Source of the DNA: Bradyrhizobium sp. SZCCHNS1050
GTDB taxonomy: Bacteria; Pseudomonadota; Alphaproteobacteria; Rhizobiales; Xanthobacteraceae
Assembly: GCF_032484785.1 (NCBI RefSeq)
Contig: NZ_JAUETR010000001.1
Span: forward strand, 930,001-994,000
Length of the DNA: 64,000 bases
Direction: 5' to 3'
In this document: one piece after another, positions 7,005 to 15,795 of the stretch
How the letters are laid out: every line of letters begins with the position of its first letter
Position numbering within the stretch: position 1 is the first letter of the stretch
Notes under the pieces: generated by a model
The model's input: only the letters and a program-made list of their open reading frames with translations
Database searches by the model: none
Told to the model about the DNA's origin: nothing
Program-made: the position numbers and the translations under genes

Positions 7005-9353
7005 ATGCGGTGGCGTGGGGCGAGTGTTGGCGTGCTGATGGCGGCATTGGCGCAGCAGGCAAACGCCCATCCGGAACGGGCCCCTGCCGAGTTGCCGACG
7101 GTCGACGTCGACGCCCCCCGACGCACGGCCAAGCCCAAGCCGCAGGTCCGGCGCGCGGCGCAGCCGCCGAAGCCGAGCGCGGCCGGTGCGGCTGCGCATG
7201 TGATGCCGACCGCCACGACGGCGGCTGCACCGTCCGGCGCGCCCAGTGTCGGCTCCGGCCCGGCGCGGCCGCAAGGCATGGCGAGCGAGGTCGTGATATC
7301 CGGCGAGGAGATCAACGCCCGCCCGGCGACGCGCCCCGGCGAGGTGCTGGAAGCGGTGCCCGGCCTGATCGTCACGCAGCACTCCGGCGAAGGCAAAGCC
7401 AACCAGTATTTTCTGCGGGGCTACAATCTCGACCACGGCACCGACCTCGCGCTGTTCGTCGACGGCGTGCCGGTCAACATGCGCACCCATGCGCACGGCC
7501 AGGGCTATGCCGATCTGAATTGGCTGATGCCGGAAACGATCGGCCGGGTCGACGTCCGCAAGGGCCCCTACTTCGCCGACGAAGGCGACTTCGCCTCGGT
7601 GGGAAGTGTCCATATCGGCCTGATCGACAGCGTACCCAAGGCGATCGCGCAGATGACGGCCGGCAGCTTCGGCTATCGCCGTTTCTTCGGCATGGACTCG
7701 GTGCATGTCGGTGACGGCCACCTGTTGATTGCCGGTGAAGCCGGCCGCTACGACGGCCCGTGGACCACGCCGGACGACGCCAAGAAGATCAACGGCCTGA
7801 TGCGCTACTCGCAGGGCACCGCGACCGACGGCTTCACCATCACCGGCATGGCCTATGCGAACCGCTGGACCTCGACCGACCAGGTGCCGGAGCGTGCCAT
7901 CACCTCGGGCGATCTCGGCCGCTACGACGCGGTCGATCCGACGGACGGCGGCAAGACCAACCGCTTCGCGCTGTCGGGCCGCATCGCCGGCACCGACGAG
8001 GCCGGCTCGTGGAAGGCCAACGCCTATTTGGTGAAAAGCCAGCTCGATCTCTACAACAATTTCACCTACGCGCTGAACAACCCAACCTATGGCGACCAGT
8101 TTCACCAGCACGACGACCGGCTGATGCTCGGGGCCAACGCCTCGCGCACCTTGAACGGCAGCTTCGCCGGACGGCCGATGGAGACGACGTTCGGCGTCCA
8201 GACGCGCTATGACGACATCGCGCTGGCGCTGACGAACACCCGTCAGCGGGTGCTGCTCTCCGACATCGATCCCTTGAGCACCGGCGTCGTTCGTGCCGAC
8301 AAGGTCGGCGAAGGCAGCGTCGGCCTCTACGTCGAGAACACCGTGCGCTGGACCGACTGGCTGCGCACCACGGTCGGCTATCGCGGCGACTATTATCAGA
8401 CCCACGTGTATTCGCTGACCAACGGCAACAACACCGGCGATGCCGCAGCCGGCCTCGGCAGCCCGAAATTCCGGATGGTGATCGGGCCGTTCGACAAGAC
8501 CGAGTTCTTCGTCGGCGCCGGCTATGGCATGCACAGCAACGATGCCCGCGGCGCGACCACGACCGAGGATCCGGCCGATCCGACCAACAAGCTCGCCTCC
8601 TCGCCGCTGCTCGTCCGCACCAAGGGCGCCGAGGTCGGCGTGCGCACGCGCATCATTCCGGGGCTCGACTCGTCGCTCAGCTTCTTCCTGCTCAACCAGG
8701 ATTCCGAGATCCTGTTCTCGGGCGATGCCGGCAACACCGAGGCGAGCCGACCGAGCCGGCGCTATGGCTTCGAGCTGACCAACCATTACCGCCCGGCGTC
8801 GTGGATCGACATCGATGCCGATCTGGCGATGACGCATGCGCGCTTCGTCGGCGACAACACCGACCAAGCGGCGGTCTACGCCTCGCTCGCAGGCTACCCC
8901 CAGGCCCAGCTCGGCAATGCGCCCGGCAACTACATCCCCAACGCGCCGGCGATGATCGCGTCGGCCGGCATCACGCTCGGCGAGAAGACCGGCTGGTTCG
9001 GCGGTCTGCGCTGGCGCTATCTCGGCTCCACGCCGCTGACCGAGGACAACTACTTCCGCTCCACCCCGACCAGCGTGTTCAACGGCCGCATCGGCTTCCG
9101 CGACGCCAATGGCTGGCGCATCCAGCTTGACGTGCTGAACCTGCTCAACACCAAGGCCAGCCAGATCTCCTACGGCTACGGCTCGCTGCTGCCGACTGAC
9201 CAGCTCTACCAGGCGTGCTACGGCTCATCGACCTCCCCGTTGCCGCCCCCGCCGGTGCCGCCGGCCCAGGTCTGCCAGACCGGCGTGATGGACCGCGTGC
9301 TGCACCCGATCGAGCCGCTGACGTTTCGGGTGACGGTGGCGGGGACGTTTTGA
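7005..9353 (+). CDS. TonB-dependent outer-membrane receptor, probable nickel receptor
   Basis: A 782-residue outer-membrane beta-barrel transporter. A signal peptide (MRWRGASVGVLMAALAQQAN) is followed by a Pro/Ala-rich spacer, then the plug domain (GEVLEAVPGLIVTQHSGEGK; YFLRGYNLDHGTDLALFVDG; YADLNWLMPETIGRVDVRKG) and a long barrel ending in aromatic F (VTVAGTF). The plug carries HGTDLALFVDGVPVNMRTHA, typical of a poorly characterised receptor class with His-rich plug loops. The NikR box upstream points to nickel (or cobalt) complexes as substrate; this is inferred from regulation. I chose the ATG at 7005 (AGGGGCG upstream); a GTG at 6981 is in frame. Near the C-terminus a loop has two Cys around a proline run. 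Confidence 0.9.
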   Translation: MRWRGASVGVLMAALAQQANAHPERAPAELPTVDVDAPRRTAKPKPQVRRAAQPPKPSAAGAAAHVMPTATTAAAPSGAPSVGSGPARPQGMASEVVISGEEINARPATRPGEVLEAVPGLIVTQHSGEGKANQYFLRGYNLDHGTDLALFVDGVPVNMRTHAHGQGYADLNWLMPETIGRVDVRKGPYFADEGDFASVGSVHIGLIDSVPKAIAQMTAGSFGYRRFFGMDSVHVGDGHLLIAGEAGRYDGPWTTPDDAKKINGLMRYSQGTATDGFTITGMAYANRWTSTDQVPERAITSGDLGRYDAVDPTDGGKTNRFALSGRIAGTDEAGSWKANAYLVKSQLDLYNNFTYALNNPTYGDQFHQHDDRLMLGANASRTLNGSFAGRPMETTFGVQTRYDDIALALTNTRQRVLLSDIDPLSTGVVRADKVGEGSVGLYVENTVRWTDWLRTTVGYRGDYYQTHVYSLTNGNNTGDAAAGLGSPKFRMVIGPFDKTEFFVGAGYGMHSNDARGATTTEDPADPTNKLASSPLLVRTKGAEVGVRTRIIPGLDSSLSFFLLNQDSEILFSGDAGNTEASRPSRRYGFELTNHYRPASWIDIDADLAMTHARFVGDNTDQAAVYASLAGYPQAQLGNAPGNYIPNAPAMIASAGITLGEKTGWFGGLRWRYLGSTPLTEDNYFRSTPTSVFNGRIGFRDANGWRIQLDVLNLLNTKASQISYGYGSLLPTDQLYQACYGSSTSPLPPPPVPPAQVCQTGVMDRVLHPIEPLTFRVTVAGTF

Positions 9354-9393
9354 GGCGGAGCTTGCTAGGTCTCACGCCCTCTCCTCGCGGACG

Positions 9394-9620
9394 GTGAACT
9401 CCCCTCCCCCTTGCGGGGAGGGGTTGGGGGTGGGGGACCACGAGTCCCGCTGTTCGTGATGGAGAGTCGATCTATCAAGAACACTGGAGAATCATCGCGC
9501 GCGTCGAACGACCGCAGTCGAACGCGTGAAATCGTTCACGCGTGAAGTGTGCCCCATGGAACGTTCAGCGCGTGGGGACCCCCACCCCCGACCCCTCCCC
9601 GCAAGGGGGAGGGGACTCAC
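9394..9620. repeat. Long inverted repeat pair in a gene-free gap
   Basis: The 333-bp gap 9354-9686 has no gene that I support. Two arms of about 44 bp (9394-9438 and 9577-9620) are near-perfect reverse complements, each built on the core CCCCTCCCCCTTGCGGGGAG, so each also folds on itself. Between them, at 9522-9543, is a perfect palindrome (ACGCGTGAA-ATCG-TTCACGCGT). The whole could form a cruciform and may terminate the receptor transcript. The core resembles common alphaproteobacterial interspersed repeats. Confidence 0.7.
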
Positions 9621-9686
9621 CGCCGGCTGGGCAAGAGTTCGAGCCGTCGCGTGCTATAATGTGTGCCTCTTCTCGGGACCGAAACC

Positions 9687-10301
9687 ATGTCCGACCGCAC
9701 CACCCATTGGCAGAACGTCTACACCACCAAGGCCGAGACCGAGGTGAGCTGGTACCAGGACGACCCGGCGACGTCGCTGCGGATGATCCGCGAGGCCGGT
9801 GCGACACCGACATCGCGGATCATCGACATCGGTGGCGGCGCCTCGCGGCTGGTCGATGCGCTGCTCGCGGCCGGCTACGGCGCGCTCGCCGTGCTCGACA
9901 TCTCCGACGCGGCACTGGCGACGGCGCGCCGCAGGCTTGGCGCGGCGGCGGCCGGGGTGACGTGGATCGCCTCCGACGTCACCACCTGGTCGCCGGACGC
10001 GCGCTACGATGTCTGGCACGACCGGGCCGCCTTCCATTTCCTCACCGCGCCCGAAGACCGCGCCGCCTATGTCGACCGCCTGCGCGCGGCCGTGGTGACC
10101 GGCGGGGCCGTCATCATCGGCACGTTCGCGCCCGATGGTCCGGAGAGGTGCAGCGGACTGCCGGTCGTCCGCTACGACGCCCACGGACTGGCCGCTGCGC
10201 TGGGTCCTGCTTTCACGCTGGAGGACAGTTGCACCGAGGTGCATCGCACGCCATGGGACTCGACGCAGCAGTTCCAGTTCTGCCGCTTCCGCGCCGGTTA
10301 G
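9687..10301 (+). CDS. Class I SAM-dependent methyltransferase
   Basis: A 204-residue cytosolic methyltransferase. Motif I is SRIIDIGGGASRLVDALLAA, followed by an acidic motif II (ALAVLDISDAALATARRRLG) and motif III-like WIASDVTTWSP. YDVWHDRAAFHFL is typical of the small thiopurine methyltransferase/TehB-like branch. The beginning, THWQNVYTTKAETEVSWYQD, is a conserved N-terminus of this group. The ATG at 9687 is preferred because the conserved region begins immediately after it. The substrate is unknown, and its neighbours (repeats on both sides) give no hint. Confidence 0.88.
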   Translation: MSDRTTHWQNVYTTKAETEVSWYQDDPATSLRMIREAGATPTSRIIDIGGGASRLVDALLAAGYGALAVLDISDAALATARRRLGAAAAGVTWIASDVTTWSPDARYDVWHDRAAFHFLTAPEDRAAYVDRLRAAVVTGGAVIIGTFAPDGPERCSGLPVVRYDAHGLAAALGPAFTLEDSCTEVHRTPWDSTQQFQFCRFRAG

Positions 10302-10400
10302 AGCATGATCCGGAAAAGTGGAAACCGGTTTTCCGAAAAGATCATGCTCAAACAAGGAGATGAGATCATGATGCGATTCCGTGGAATCGCATCATGATCT
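10301..10400. repeat. Two adjacent palindromic interspersed repeats
   Basis: The first element, 10301-10349, has inverted ends GAGCATGATC and GATCATGCTC plus an inner CGGAAAA/TTTTCCG pair; it begins at the last base of the methyltransferase stop codon. The second, 10363-10400, is an 18-bp perfect stem (AGATCATGATGCGATTCC) with a 2-nt loop. Both resemble repeats I recall as common in Bradyrhizobium. As RNA they could end or stabilise the methyltransferase message. Confidence 0.75.
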
Positions 10401-10402
10401 AG

Positions 10403-10669
10403 TCAGCAGCACAGAGGCGGGCCATCCGACACGACGAGAACCTCGGTGTCGGCATCCTCGCTGCGCGCGGCATCCTCCGCTCCACCAGCCGACGTCTCGC
10501 TCTCCGGCGGCGTGCGCCAGGGAATCGGCTTCGGCGGCATCCGCTCCAGACGCTGTGCATCGGCGACGGCGCGGCGTGCCGTCTTCAGCGAGCGGCAGAC
10601 CAGCACGGCCTGCTCGGCGGTGCCGACCTCGAAGCCCGCCCCAATCGCCTTGATGCGATACGATGCCAT
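10403..10669 (-). CDS. Small conserved-looking hypothetical protein
   Basis: An 88-residue protein beginning MASYRIKAIGAGFEVGTAEQ. The first 55 residues look like a compact alpha/beta domain (a YRIKAIGAGFEV strand, then helices with VLVCRSLKTARRAVADAQRL). The C-terminus is acidic and ends in CC. There is no signal peptide or membrane segment. I chose the ATG at 10669, which follows a GGAG ribosome site; the open frame extends upstream to 10750 with less natural sequence. I do not recognise a function. It could be a shadow ORF, but the composition is protein-like. Confidence 0.55.
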   Translation of the reverse strand: MASYRIKAIGAGFEVGTAEQAVLVCRSLKTARRAVADAQRLERMPPKPIPWRTPPESETSAGGAEDAARSEDADTEVLVVSDGPPLCC

Positions 10670-10947
10670 CTCCGCCTCTCCCAATCCGGCAGCAACCAGA
10701 ACCCCGCGCGCCTTGTTCCTGGCGACTGTGGCAGGTCTAGTGTCGGCCAAAGGCGGACGGCAAAACTGGTCAACGGACTCCTAATCCGCAGCGCGTGACG
10801 TCGGGGTTTCCGTTTCGGGGCGGGACAGAGCGCGGTCAGGCGCGGCTGACGGCGAAAGAAATCCACAGCCGCGCACAGGAATGGCGAATGGCGAGCAGGT
10901 GATCGTCCCGATCCCGATTCGCTACTCGCTGTTCCCTATTCGCCCTC

Positions 10948-12132
10948 TCAATAGTCCCGGAATTCGTCTTCCTCGTTGATCAGCTGGCCGATGCTGCGCG
11001 GCTGCTTGCGCGACGGGATCGAGCTGGTCACGTCGGGCTCGCGCTGGCCGTAGCCATAGCGCCGCTGCTGCGCACGTGCCGCCACCGCCTCGCCGGATTG
11101 CGCGGCTGGCTGGCAGATCATGCGGCGGCTGGCGCGGCGCATCAGGTCCACATGGATGTGGTCGTAGTGATAGACGTTGGAGCCGGGCGCCAGCACGGTG
11201 GTGAACTGCTGGCACGCCCCGCCCTGGATGTCGCGCAGAAAGCCCTGCTCCTCCGGCAGGCCGATCCAGCCGTCCTTGACGCTGATGCGGCGGCCGTCGG
11301 CGAGCGTGAAGGCGGCGATGTCGAGCGCGTTGCCGAAGGCATGCTCGGAAATGTGCGCGCTCGGATTGCCGTTCATGCCGCGGCAGGAATAGGCCGAGAT
11401 CTGCTTGATCTCGACGACCTTGGTGCCGAACCAGCGCTGGGCTGCCGGCTGCACCGACTCCGCGATCCAGCGGTCGAGTGCCGAGACGATCGGACAGGCG
11501 AGCGTCGCGGTCGGCTTCACCGCGACCGGGCCGACGGTGCCGACCGGATCGCGCGACGGTCCGAGCCGCGGCGGCGGTTCCTGCTGCGGATAGGCGGTGC
11601 GAGCGGCCGGCTGACCGCGATAGGGCGAATAGGCCGCGTCGGCCGGCTGATCGACGTCGTCCTCGCCGACCGGCGGCTCGAGCTGCAGTGGCGCGCCGGG
11701 AGGGGCGCCATGGGACGGCGATGCCGAATTCGGATAGGCCGCGCTCGACGCGGGATAGGCCGGCTGCGGCGCGGCCTGCGGCTGATAGGTCGCGGGCGGG
11801 GCGTAGCGTTGCGGCGGCTGGTTGATCGGCCAGCGCGGCTGGCCGCCGATCGCGGCCGGTGGACGCAGGCTTTCATCGGCGAAGCCATAGCTCGTGGTCG
11901 CTTCGCCGAGCGCCGCCACCTTCAGCGGATAGTCGGCGCCGCACATGCCGGGGCCGGAGATCGGATTGATGCGGACGATATCCGCGCTCTCCTTCACCGC
12001 GCCCGATTTCAGGCAGGCGATCTCGGCCTCGGCCCGCCACGGCTCGCGCTCCTGGAAGAATCCACGGCCGCAACCCGCAAGCGAGACAAGGACGATGGAG
12101 CCGACGAGATACAAACGAACTCCGCGCGTCAT
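10948..12132 (-). CDS. Extensin-like C-terminal domain lipoprotein (M15-like peptidase fold)
   Basis: A 394-residue envelope protein. The N-terminus is a lipoprotein signal with lipobox LAGC (C21). Residues about 95-190 are a Pro/Ala/Tyr/Gln-rich low-complexity linker. The C-terminal part is the extensin-like domain, with the metal-site pattern typical of the D-Ala-D-Ala peptidase-like (M15-related) fold: SEHAFGNALDIAAF and later YHYDHIHVDL. The cysteines ACPIV, YSCRG and GACQQ are the conserved ones of this family. It probably acts on peptidoglycan or the cell wall, but activity is not established for the family. It has no operon partner here. Confidence 0.88.
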   Translation of the reverse strand: MTRGVRLYLVGSIVLVSLAGCGRGFFQEREPWRAEAEIACLKSGAVKESADIVRINPISGPGMCGADYPLKVAALGEATTSYGFADESLRPPAAIGGQPRWPINQPPQRYAPPATYQPQAAPQPAYPASSAAYPNSASPSHGAPPGAPLQLEPPVGEDDVDQPADAAYSPYRGQPAARTAYPQQEPPPRLGPSRDPVGTVGPVAVKPTATLACPIVSALDRWIAESVQPAAQRWFGTKVVEIKQISAYSCRGMNGNPSAHISEHAFGNALDIAAFTLADGRRISVKDGWIGLPEEQGFLRDIQGGACQQFTTVLAPGSNVYHYDHIHVDLMRRASRRMICQPAAQSGEAVAARAQQRRYGYGQREPDVTSSIPSRKQPRSIGQLINEEDEFRDY

Positions 12133-12352
12133 ATGCAGAGGTTTGCGGCAATTTGCTTAAGGACCTGTCAATGCCGTCCATTTACGGCGCGCAAACCATC
12201 GTGACGTGAAAGGCAGTCCATTTACGGGGAAGCGACAACCGCGCTGTCTTTTTTGCCGATGCCGATCGGATATGTGTGGCGCGCGCTTTGCGGAGCAGGC
12301 GTCAAGCGCGAGCGCACGCCAGGTGCGCGAGATGCGAAACGGGAGCGGTCCC

Positions 12353-12436
12353 ATGAGCCTTGCCGATCGGCTGAGCATGGTGGTCACGTATGTCGTGTTT
12401 GCATTTGTCGGCGCGATCATCGTCGGGATGATCTGA
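12353..12436 (+). CDS. Very small single-pass membrane protein
   Basis: A 27-residue peptide, MSLADRLSMVVTYVVFAFVG and on, which is a short amphipathic start followed by one transmembrane helix. The ATG at 12353 has a good ribosome site (GGGAG, 8 nt upstream). Alpha-proteobacterial genomes carry many such single-helix peptides, but I cannot name this one. It lies alone between the extensin-like and DUF2147 genes. The otherwise empty 12133-12352 region holds nothing else I recognise. Confidence 0.45.
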   Translation: MSLADRLSMVVTYVVFAFVGAIIVGMI

Positions 12437-12595
12437 TCGCTGCGATCCGACCTCGATCGATGGACGGGCTGCGGTGGGCCGCGTGCGGCCCCAGCCGCAT
12501 TGGCTTTTCGGCTGTGACCCTTGTCACAGATCGCGCCGTCACCCGCGTCTAAGAGTTCCCTCCAGGTTCACGACGCCGTCCGAGGGAGCTCATTC

Positions 12596-13366
12596 ATGAA
12601 GACCGTGTATCTGGCCGCAGCAGCCGTTCTGATCGCGAGCAGCGCCGCGCAGGCCGGCAGCTCGATCGCGTTCAATTTCGACGGACACAAGATCCGCGTC
12701 ACCGTGCCGCGCAACTGCCAGTCGCTGTCCTGCCTGCAGGTGTCCGGCATCGACCTCAGCGGGCTGAAATCATCCAAGCTCGACGATGACGATGCGCCGG
12801 CGAGCAGCGCGCCTGCGGCCGGCGCTCCGGCCCCCGCTGTCGCGGCGCCCGTGGCGGCTCCGCCGGTCGTCAACGCGCCGGCGCCCGCCGCCACCGCGCC
12901 AGCCGCGGCCGCGCCAGCCCCTGCATCGCCCACTGCCGCTGCGCCATCCACGACCGTGCAGATGCCGGTGCCGCCGGCGCCGGTCGCGGCGACCGCGCCT
13001 GCTCCACAGCCAGCCCCGGCACCCGCGCCGGTCACGGTTGCCGCGGCGCCTGCCGCAGTTCAGCCGGCGCCGGCAGCCGATCCGAACTCGCCGCTCGGGC
13101 TGTGGGCCACCGAGGGCGGCAAGGGCAATGTCGTGATCGAGCCGTGCGGCGCCAACATCTGCGGCTTTGCCGAGAAGACGCGGGAGAAGATCCTGATCAA
13201 CATGAAGCCGAAGGACAGCAAATGGGTCGGCCGCATCCACGATCCGGACGGCGGCGGCAACTACGACTCCACCGTGGTGCTCAAGAATCCGAACACGCTG
13301 CGGGTCCAGGGCTGCGCCTTCGGCGGCCTGTTCTGCGGCGGACAGACCTGGAAGCGCGTGAGCTGA
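12596..13366 (+). CDS. DUF2147 domain secreted protein with Ala/Pro-rich linker
   Basis: A 256-residue exported protein. The signal peptide MKTVYLAAAAVLIASSAAQA is followed by a small N-terminal domain with a Cys pair (RNCQSLSCLQ). About 100 residues of Pro/Ala repeats come next, then a C-terminal DUF2147 domain of about 90 residues (LGLWATEGGKGNVVIEPCG; WVGRIHDPDGGGNYDSTVVL; LRVQGCAFGGLFCGGQTWKR). DUF2147 proteins are small beta-barrels in the envelope with no settled function. The ATG at 12596 gives the clean signal peptide and has GAGGGAG upstream. A terminator hairpin follows at 13399-13427. Confidence 0.85.
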   Translation: MKTVYLAAAAVLIASSAAQAGSSIAFNFDGHKIRVTVPRNCQSLSCLQVSGIDLSGLKSSKLDDDDAPASSAPAAGAPAPAVAAPVAAPPVVNAPAPAATAPAAAAPAPASPTAAAPSTTVQMPVPPAPVAATAPAPQPAPAPAPVTVAAAPAAVQPAPAADPNSPLGLWATEGGKGNVVIEPCGANICGFAEKTREKILINMKPKDSKWVGRIHDPDGGGNYDSTVVLKNPNTLRVQGCAFGGLFCGGQTWKRVS

Positions 13367-13398
13367 TTGCCGTCCCTCGACATCGGCGAACGCAAAGG

Positions 13399-13427
13399 CC
13401 CCGCCGGGATCAGCACCGGCGGGGTTT
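13399..13427. terminator. Intrinsic terminator between convergent genes
   Basis: CCCCGCCGG (13399-13407) pairs with CCGGCGGGG (13416-13424) around an 8-nt loop and is followed by TTT on the plus strand. It lies between the DUF2147 gene (ends 13366, plus) and the histidine kinase (ends 13445, minus), so it may serve both. Confidence 0.8.
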
Positions 13428-13444
13428 CCTCCTCGTGGCGTCTG

Positions 13445-14812
13445 CTACGCCACCTTGGCGGGGATCGCCGCGGGCATCGCGAGGCGCAGCGGCAGCGACA
13501 GCCGTACCCGCAGGCCGCGCGGGGCGTTGGGCATCAGCGCGATGCCGCCGTCATGCTTCTTCATGATCTCCTGCGCGATCGACAGCCCGAGGCCGAAGCC
13601 GCCGGCGGAGCGCGCCTGGTCGAGCTTGACGAACGGCTCCAGCGCGCGCGCCTGCAGCGCCTGCGGAATGCCCGGGCCGTCATCGGCGACCTCGATCGCG
13701 ATCATGCCGTCGGCCAGGGTCGACAGGCTGACCACGACCTCGCTGCCGTGCTTGACCGCGTTCTCGACCACGTTGGTGACGGCGCGCGACAGCGCCCGCG
13801 CCCGGCCCTCGCAGACCAGCCGCGACGGTCCATCGAAGCTGACGGCGTGGCCGACATCGGCGAAGTCGCAGCAGATCGTCTCGAGCAGGCTCGCCAGCTC
13901 GATCCGCGCCGGCTGCTCGGCCTTGGTGTCGTCGCGCAGGTAGTCGAGCGTCTCGTCGAGCATGCGGCTGACCTGGTCGATGTCGCGCAGCATCGCGCTG
14001 CGCATCTCCCCCTGCCCGATGCGCTCCGAGCGCAGCCTGAGCCGCGTCAGCGGCGTGCGCAGATCGTGGCTGATGGCCGCCAGCATGCGCGTGCGGTCAT
14101 CGAGCAGCGCGCGGATGCGCGCCTGCATCTCGTTCAGTGCGTCGGCGACCTGCACGATCTCCTTCGGCCCGCGCCGGCCGAGCGGCTCCTGCGCCCCCGG
14201 CGAGCGGCCGAACGCGGCCGCCGCGCGCGCCATGTCCGACAGCGGCCTGATGATCGCGCGCGCCGCGTAGATCGACAGCAGCACGCCGAGGATCAGGATG
14301 AGAAACAGGAATACGGCGGTCGGCTTGAGCACCATCGACCAGAATTCGAGGCGCGGCACGTCGTCGAACACCAGCGCACGCTCGCCGTCGACCTGGACGA
14401 TGATCTGGGTCGGCGGCGCCGCACCATAGCCGACGCCGTGGAGCAAGGTGACGTCACGCAGCACGCTGAGCTGACGGCGGGCCAGCCGCGAGGTCCATGG
14501 CACGTCCCTGACCGGCTTGGCGAGCAGCGTCAGCGAGGTCAGCGGCACCAGCTCGACCTGGATGCCGGAGCTGCGCAGGCTCGACAGGCTGCTCTCGACG
14601 GCCACGGGGTCGTTCGCGGCGCGGACGAAGTGCACCGCCTCGGCGACGCGCGCGATGCCGTAGGCCGGCGATTCCTGCTCGTCGGGCGGATCGAGAAACA
14701 GCAGCGCGGCCGCGATCATCAGCACCATGCCGAACAGCACCGACAGCGACGCCAAGGTCACGATCTGCGTGGTGAGGCCGAGGCGCGGGCACGGCTTGCT
14801 ATCTGGCGTCAT
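13445..14812 (-). CDS. Membrane sensor histidine kinase (EnvZ-like)
   Basis: A 455-residue kinase with two transmembrane helices (about 14-40 and 163-185) bracketing a periplasmic sensor domain. A HAMP segment (ARAIIRPLSDMARAAAAFGR) is followed by the phosphoacceptor box AAISHDLRTPLTRL, then the N box (NVVENAVKHG), G1 (EVADDGPGIP) and G2 (GGFGLGLSIAQEI). It overlaps the upstream response-regulator gene by 14 bp, so the pair is cotranscribed. The two genes are divergent from a NodT-MacA-MacB efflux operon, which suggests they control it. The signal is unknown. Confidence 0.93.
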   Translation of the reverse strand: MTPDSKPCPRLGLTTQIVTLASLSVLFGMVLMIAAALLFLDPPDEQESPAYGIARVAEAVHFVRAANDPVAVESSLSSLRSSGIQVELVPLTSLTLLAKPVRDVPWTSRLARRQLSVLRDVTLLHGVGYGAAPPTQIIVQVDGERALVFDDVPRLEFWSMVLKPTAVFLFLILILGVLLSIYAARAIIRPLSDMARAAAAFGRSPGAQEPLGRRGPKEIVQVADALNEMQARIRALLDDRTRMLAAISHDLRTPLTRLRLRSERIGQGEMRSAMLRDIDQVSRMLDETLDYLRDDTKAEQPARIELASLLETICCDFADVGHAVSFDGPSRLVCEGRARALSRAVTNVVENAVKHGSEVVVSLSTLADGMIAIEVADDGPGIPQALQARALEPFVKLDQARSAGGFGLGLSIAQEIMKKHDGGIALMPNAPRGLRVRLSLPLRLAMPAAIPAKVA

Positions 14813-15569
14813 CGATGGTCTCGACTCTTGGCGTGAACACGTAGCCGCCGAGGCGCACGGTCTTGATCAGGGACCAACTGCGCGCGCCCGGCTCGATCTT
14901 CTGCCGGATACGGCTGATATGGACGTCGATGCTGCGCTCGACCGGCCCGGCCTGCCCGCCGTGCGCCAGCTCGATCAGTTGCTCGCGCGACAGCACGCGG
15001 CCGGCATTGCGGCAGAACGCCAGCAGGATATCGAACTCCGCGCTGGTCAAGGTGATCTTGACGCGGTCGGGATCGAACAGCGTGCGCGTCGCCGGCTCGA
15101 TGCGCCAGCCGTCGAACGTCATCGGCGCCTGCCGCGCCGCGATCACGGCGGGATGCAATTGCGACCGGCGCAGCAGCGCGCGGATGCGCGCCACCAGCTC
15201 GCGCGGATTGAACGGCTTGACGACATAGTCGTCGGCGCCGAGCTCGAGGCCGAGGATGCGGTCGATGTCCTCGCCCTTCGCCGTCACCATGATGATCGGC
15301 ACGGTCGAGATCTGGCGCAGGCGGCGGCAGATGCTCATGCCGTCGTCGTCCGGCAGCATCACGTCGAGCATGATGAGGTCGACCTGCTCGCGCTGCAGGA
15401 GGTCGTTCATCGCGGCCGCGGAGGACACGAAGCGCGGCGCGAAGCCGTGCTCCTGCAACAGCTCGGTGAGCAGCGCCGCAATCTCCCGGTCATCTTCGAC
15501 GCAGAGAATGCGCGCGGCTGCCGGTATGTTCGCGTCTGCGGACACGGCGGTATCGTGTGACGACATCAT
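14799..15569 (-). CDS. OmpR-family response regulator
   Basis: A 256-residue two-domain regulator. The receiver domain has the acidic pocket CVEDD, phosphoacceptor D69 (IMLDVMLP) and the conserved Lys in DDYVVKPFNP. The C-terminal winged helix has FDILLAFCRNAGRVLSREQL and SIDVHISRIRQKIE. It has a non-conserved N-terminal extension of about 18 residues. It is the partner of the kinase that overlaps its 3' end. The 226-bp gap to the divergent efflux operon must hold the promoters, but I see no clear operator there. Confidence 0.94.
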   Translation of the reverse strand: MMSSHDTAVSADANIPAAARILCVEDDREIAALLTELLQEHGFAPRFVSSAAAMNDLLQREQVDLIMLDVMLPDDDGMSICRRLRQISTVPIIMVTAKGEDIDRILGLELGADDYVVKPFNPRELVARIRALLRRSQLHPAVIAARQAPMTFDGWRIEPATRTLFDPDRVKITLTSAEFDILLAFCRNAGRVLSREQLIELAHGGQAGPVERSIDVHISRIRQKIEPGARSWSLIKTVRLGGYVFTPRVETIDDAR

Positions 15570-15795
15570 GCGCGGAACATGGTCGATTTGAGTCCAAAAG
15601 AACAGCCCGAAGCGAGGTCCGATCGTGGCGAAAGTAAGCTGTATTGTTAAGGCGGAAACATTTCTTCACGCGACTTAATCCTGCGCAATCGTTAACCTGC
15701 CTAGGCTCCGCGCATCAAACAAACACGGGGAAGTCCTGCGGCGTGGCCGACCAGCCGGCGCGGCCTCCTTTCGAACCGCGATAGTATCAGCCGCC

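Noticed and set aside
6891..8867. 658-codon minus-strand open frame
   Set aside because: Antisense to the TonB receptor; repetitive Val/Ala/Gly/Arg composition and no plausible start context.
9526..9747. Open frames across the inverted repeats
   Set aside because: They translate repeat DNA (for example RGDPHPRPLPARGRG), a well-known spurious peptide of such repeats.
10773..10789. tRNA-Arg(CCT)-like anticodon arm (ACGGACTCCTAATCCGC)
   Set aside because: The anticodon loop matches, but no acceptor stem, D arm or T arm can be folded around it. At most it is a tRNA-derived fragment.
12650..13080. Low-complexity GCC/CCG-rich tract as a possible non-coding repeat
   Set aside because: It is the in-frame Ala/Pro linker of the DUF2147 protein.
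15570..15795. Operator for the response regulator in front of the efflux operon
   Set aside because: I looked for paired direct repeats in this divergent gap and found none convincing.
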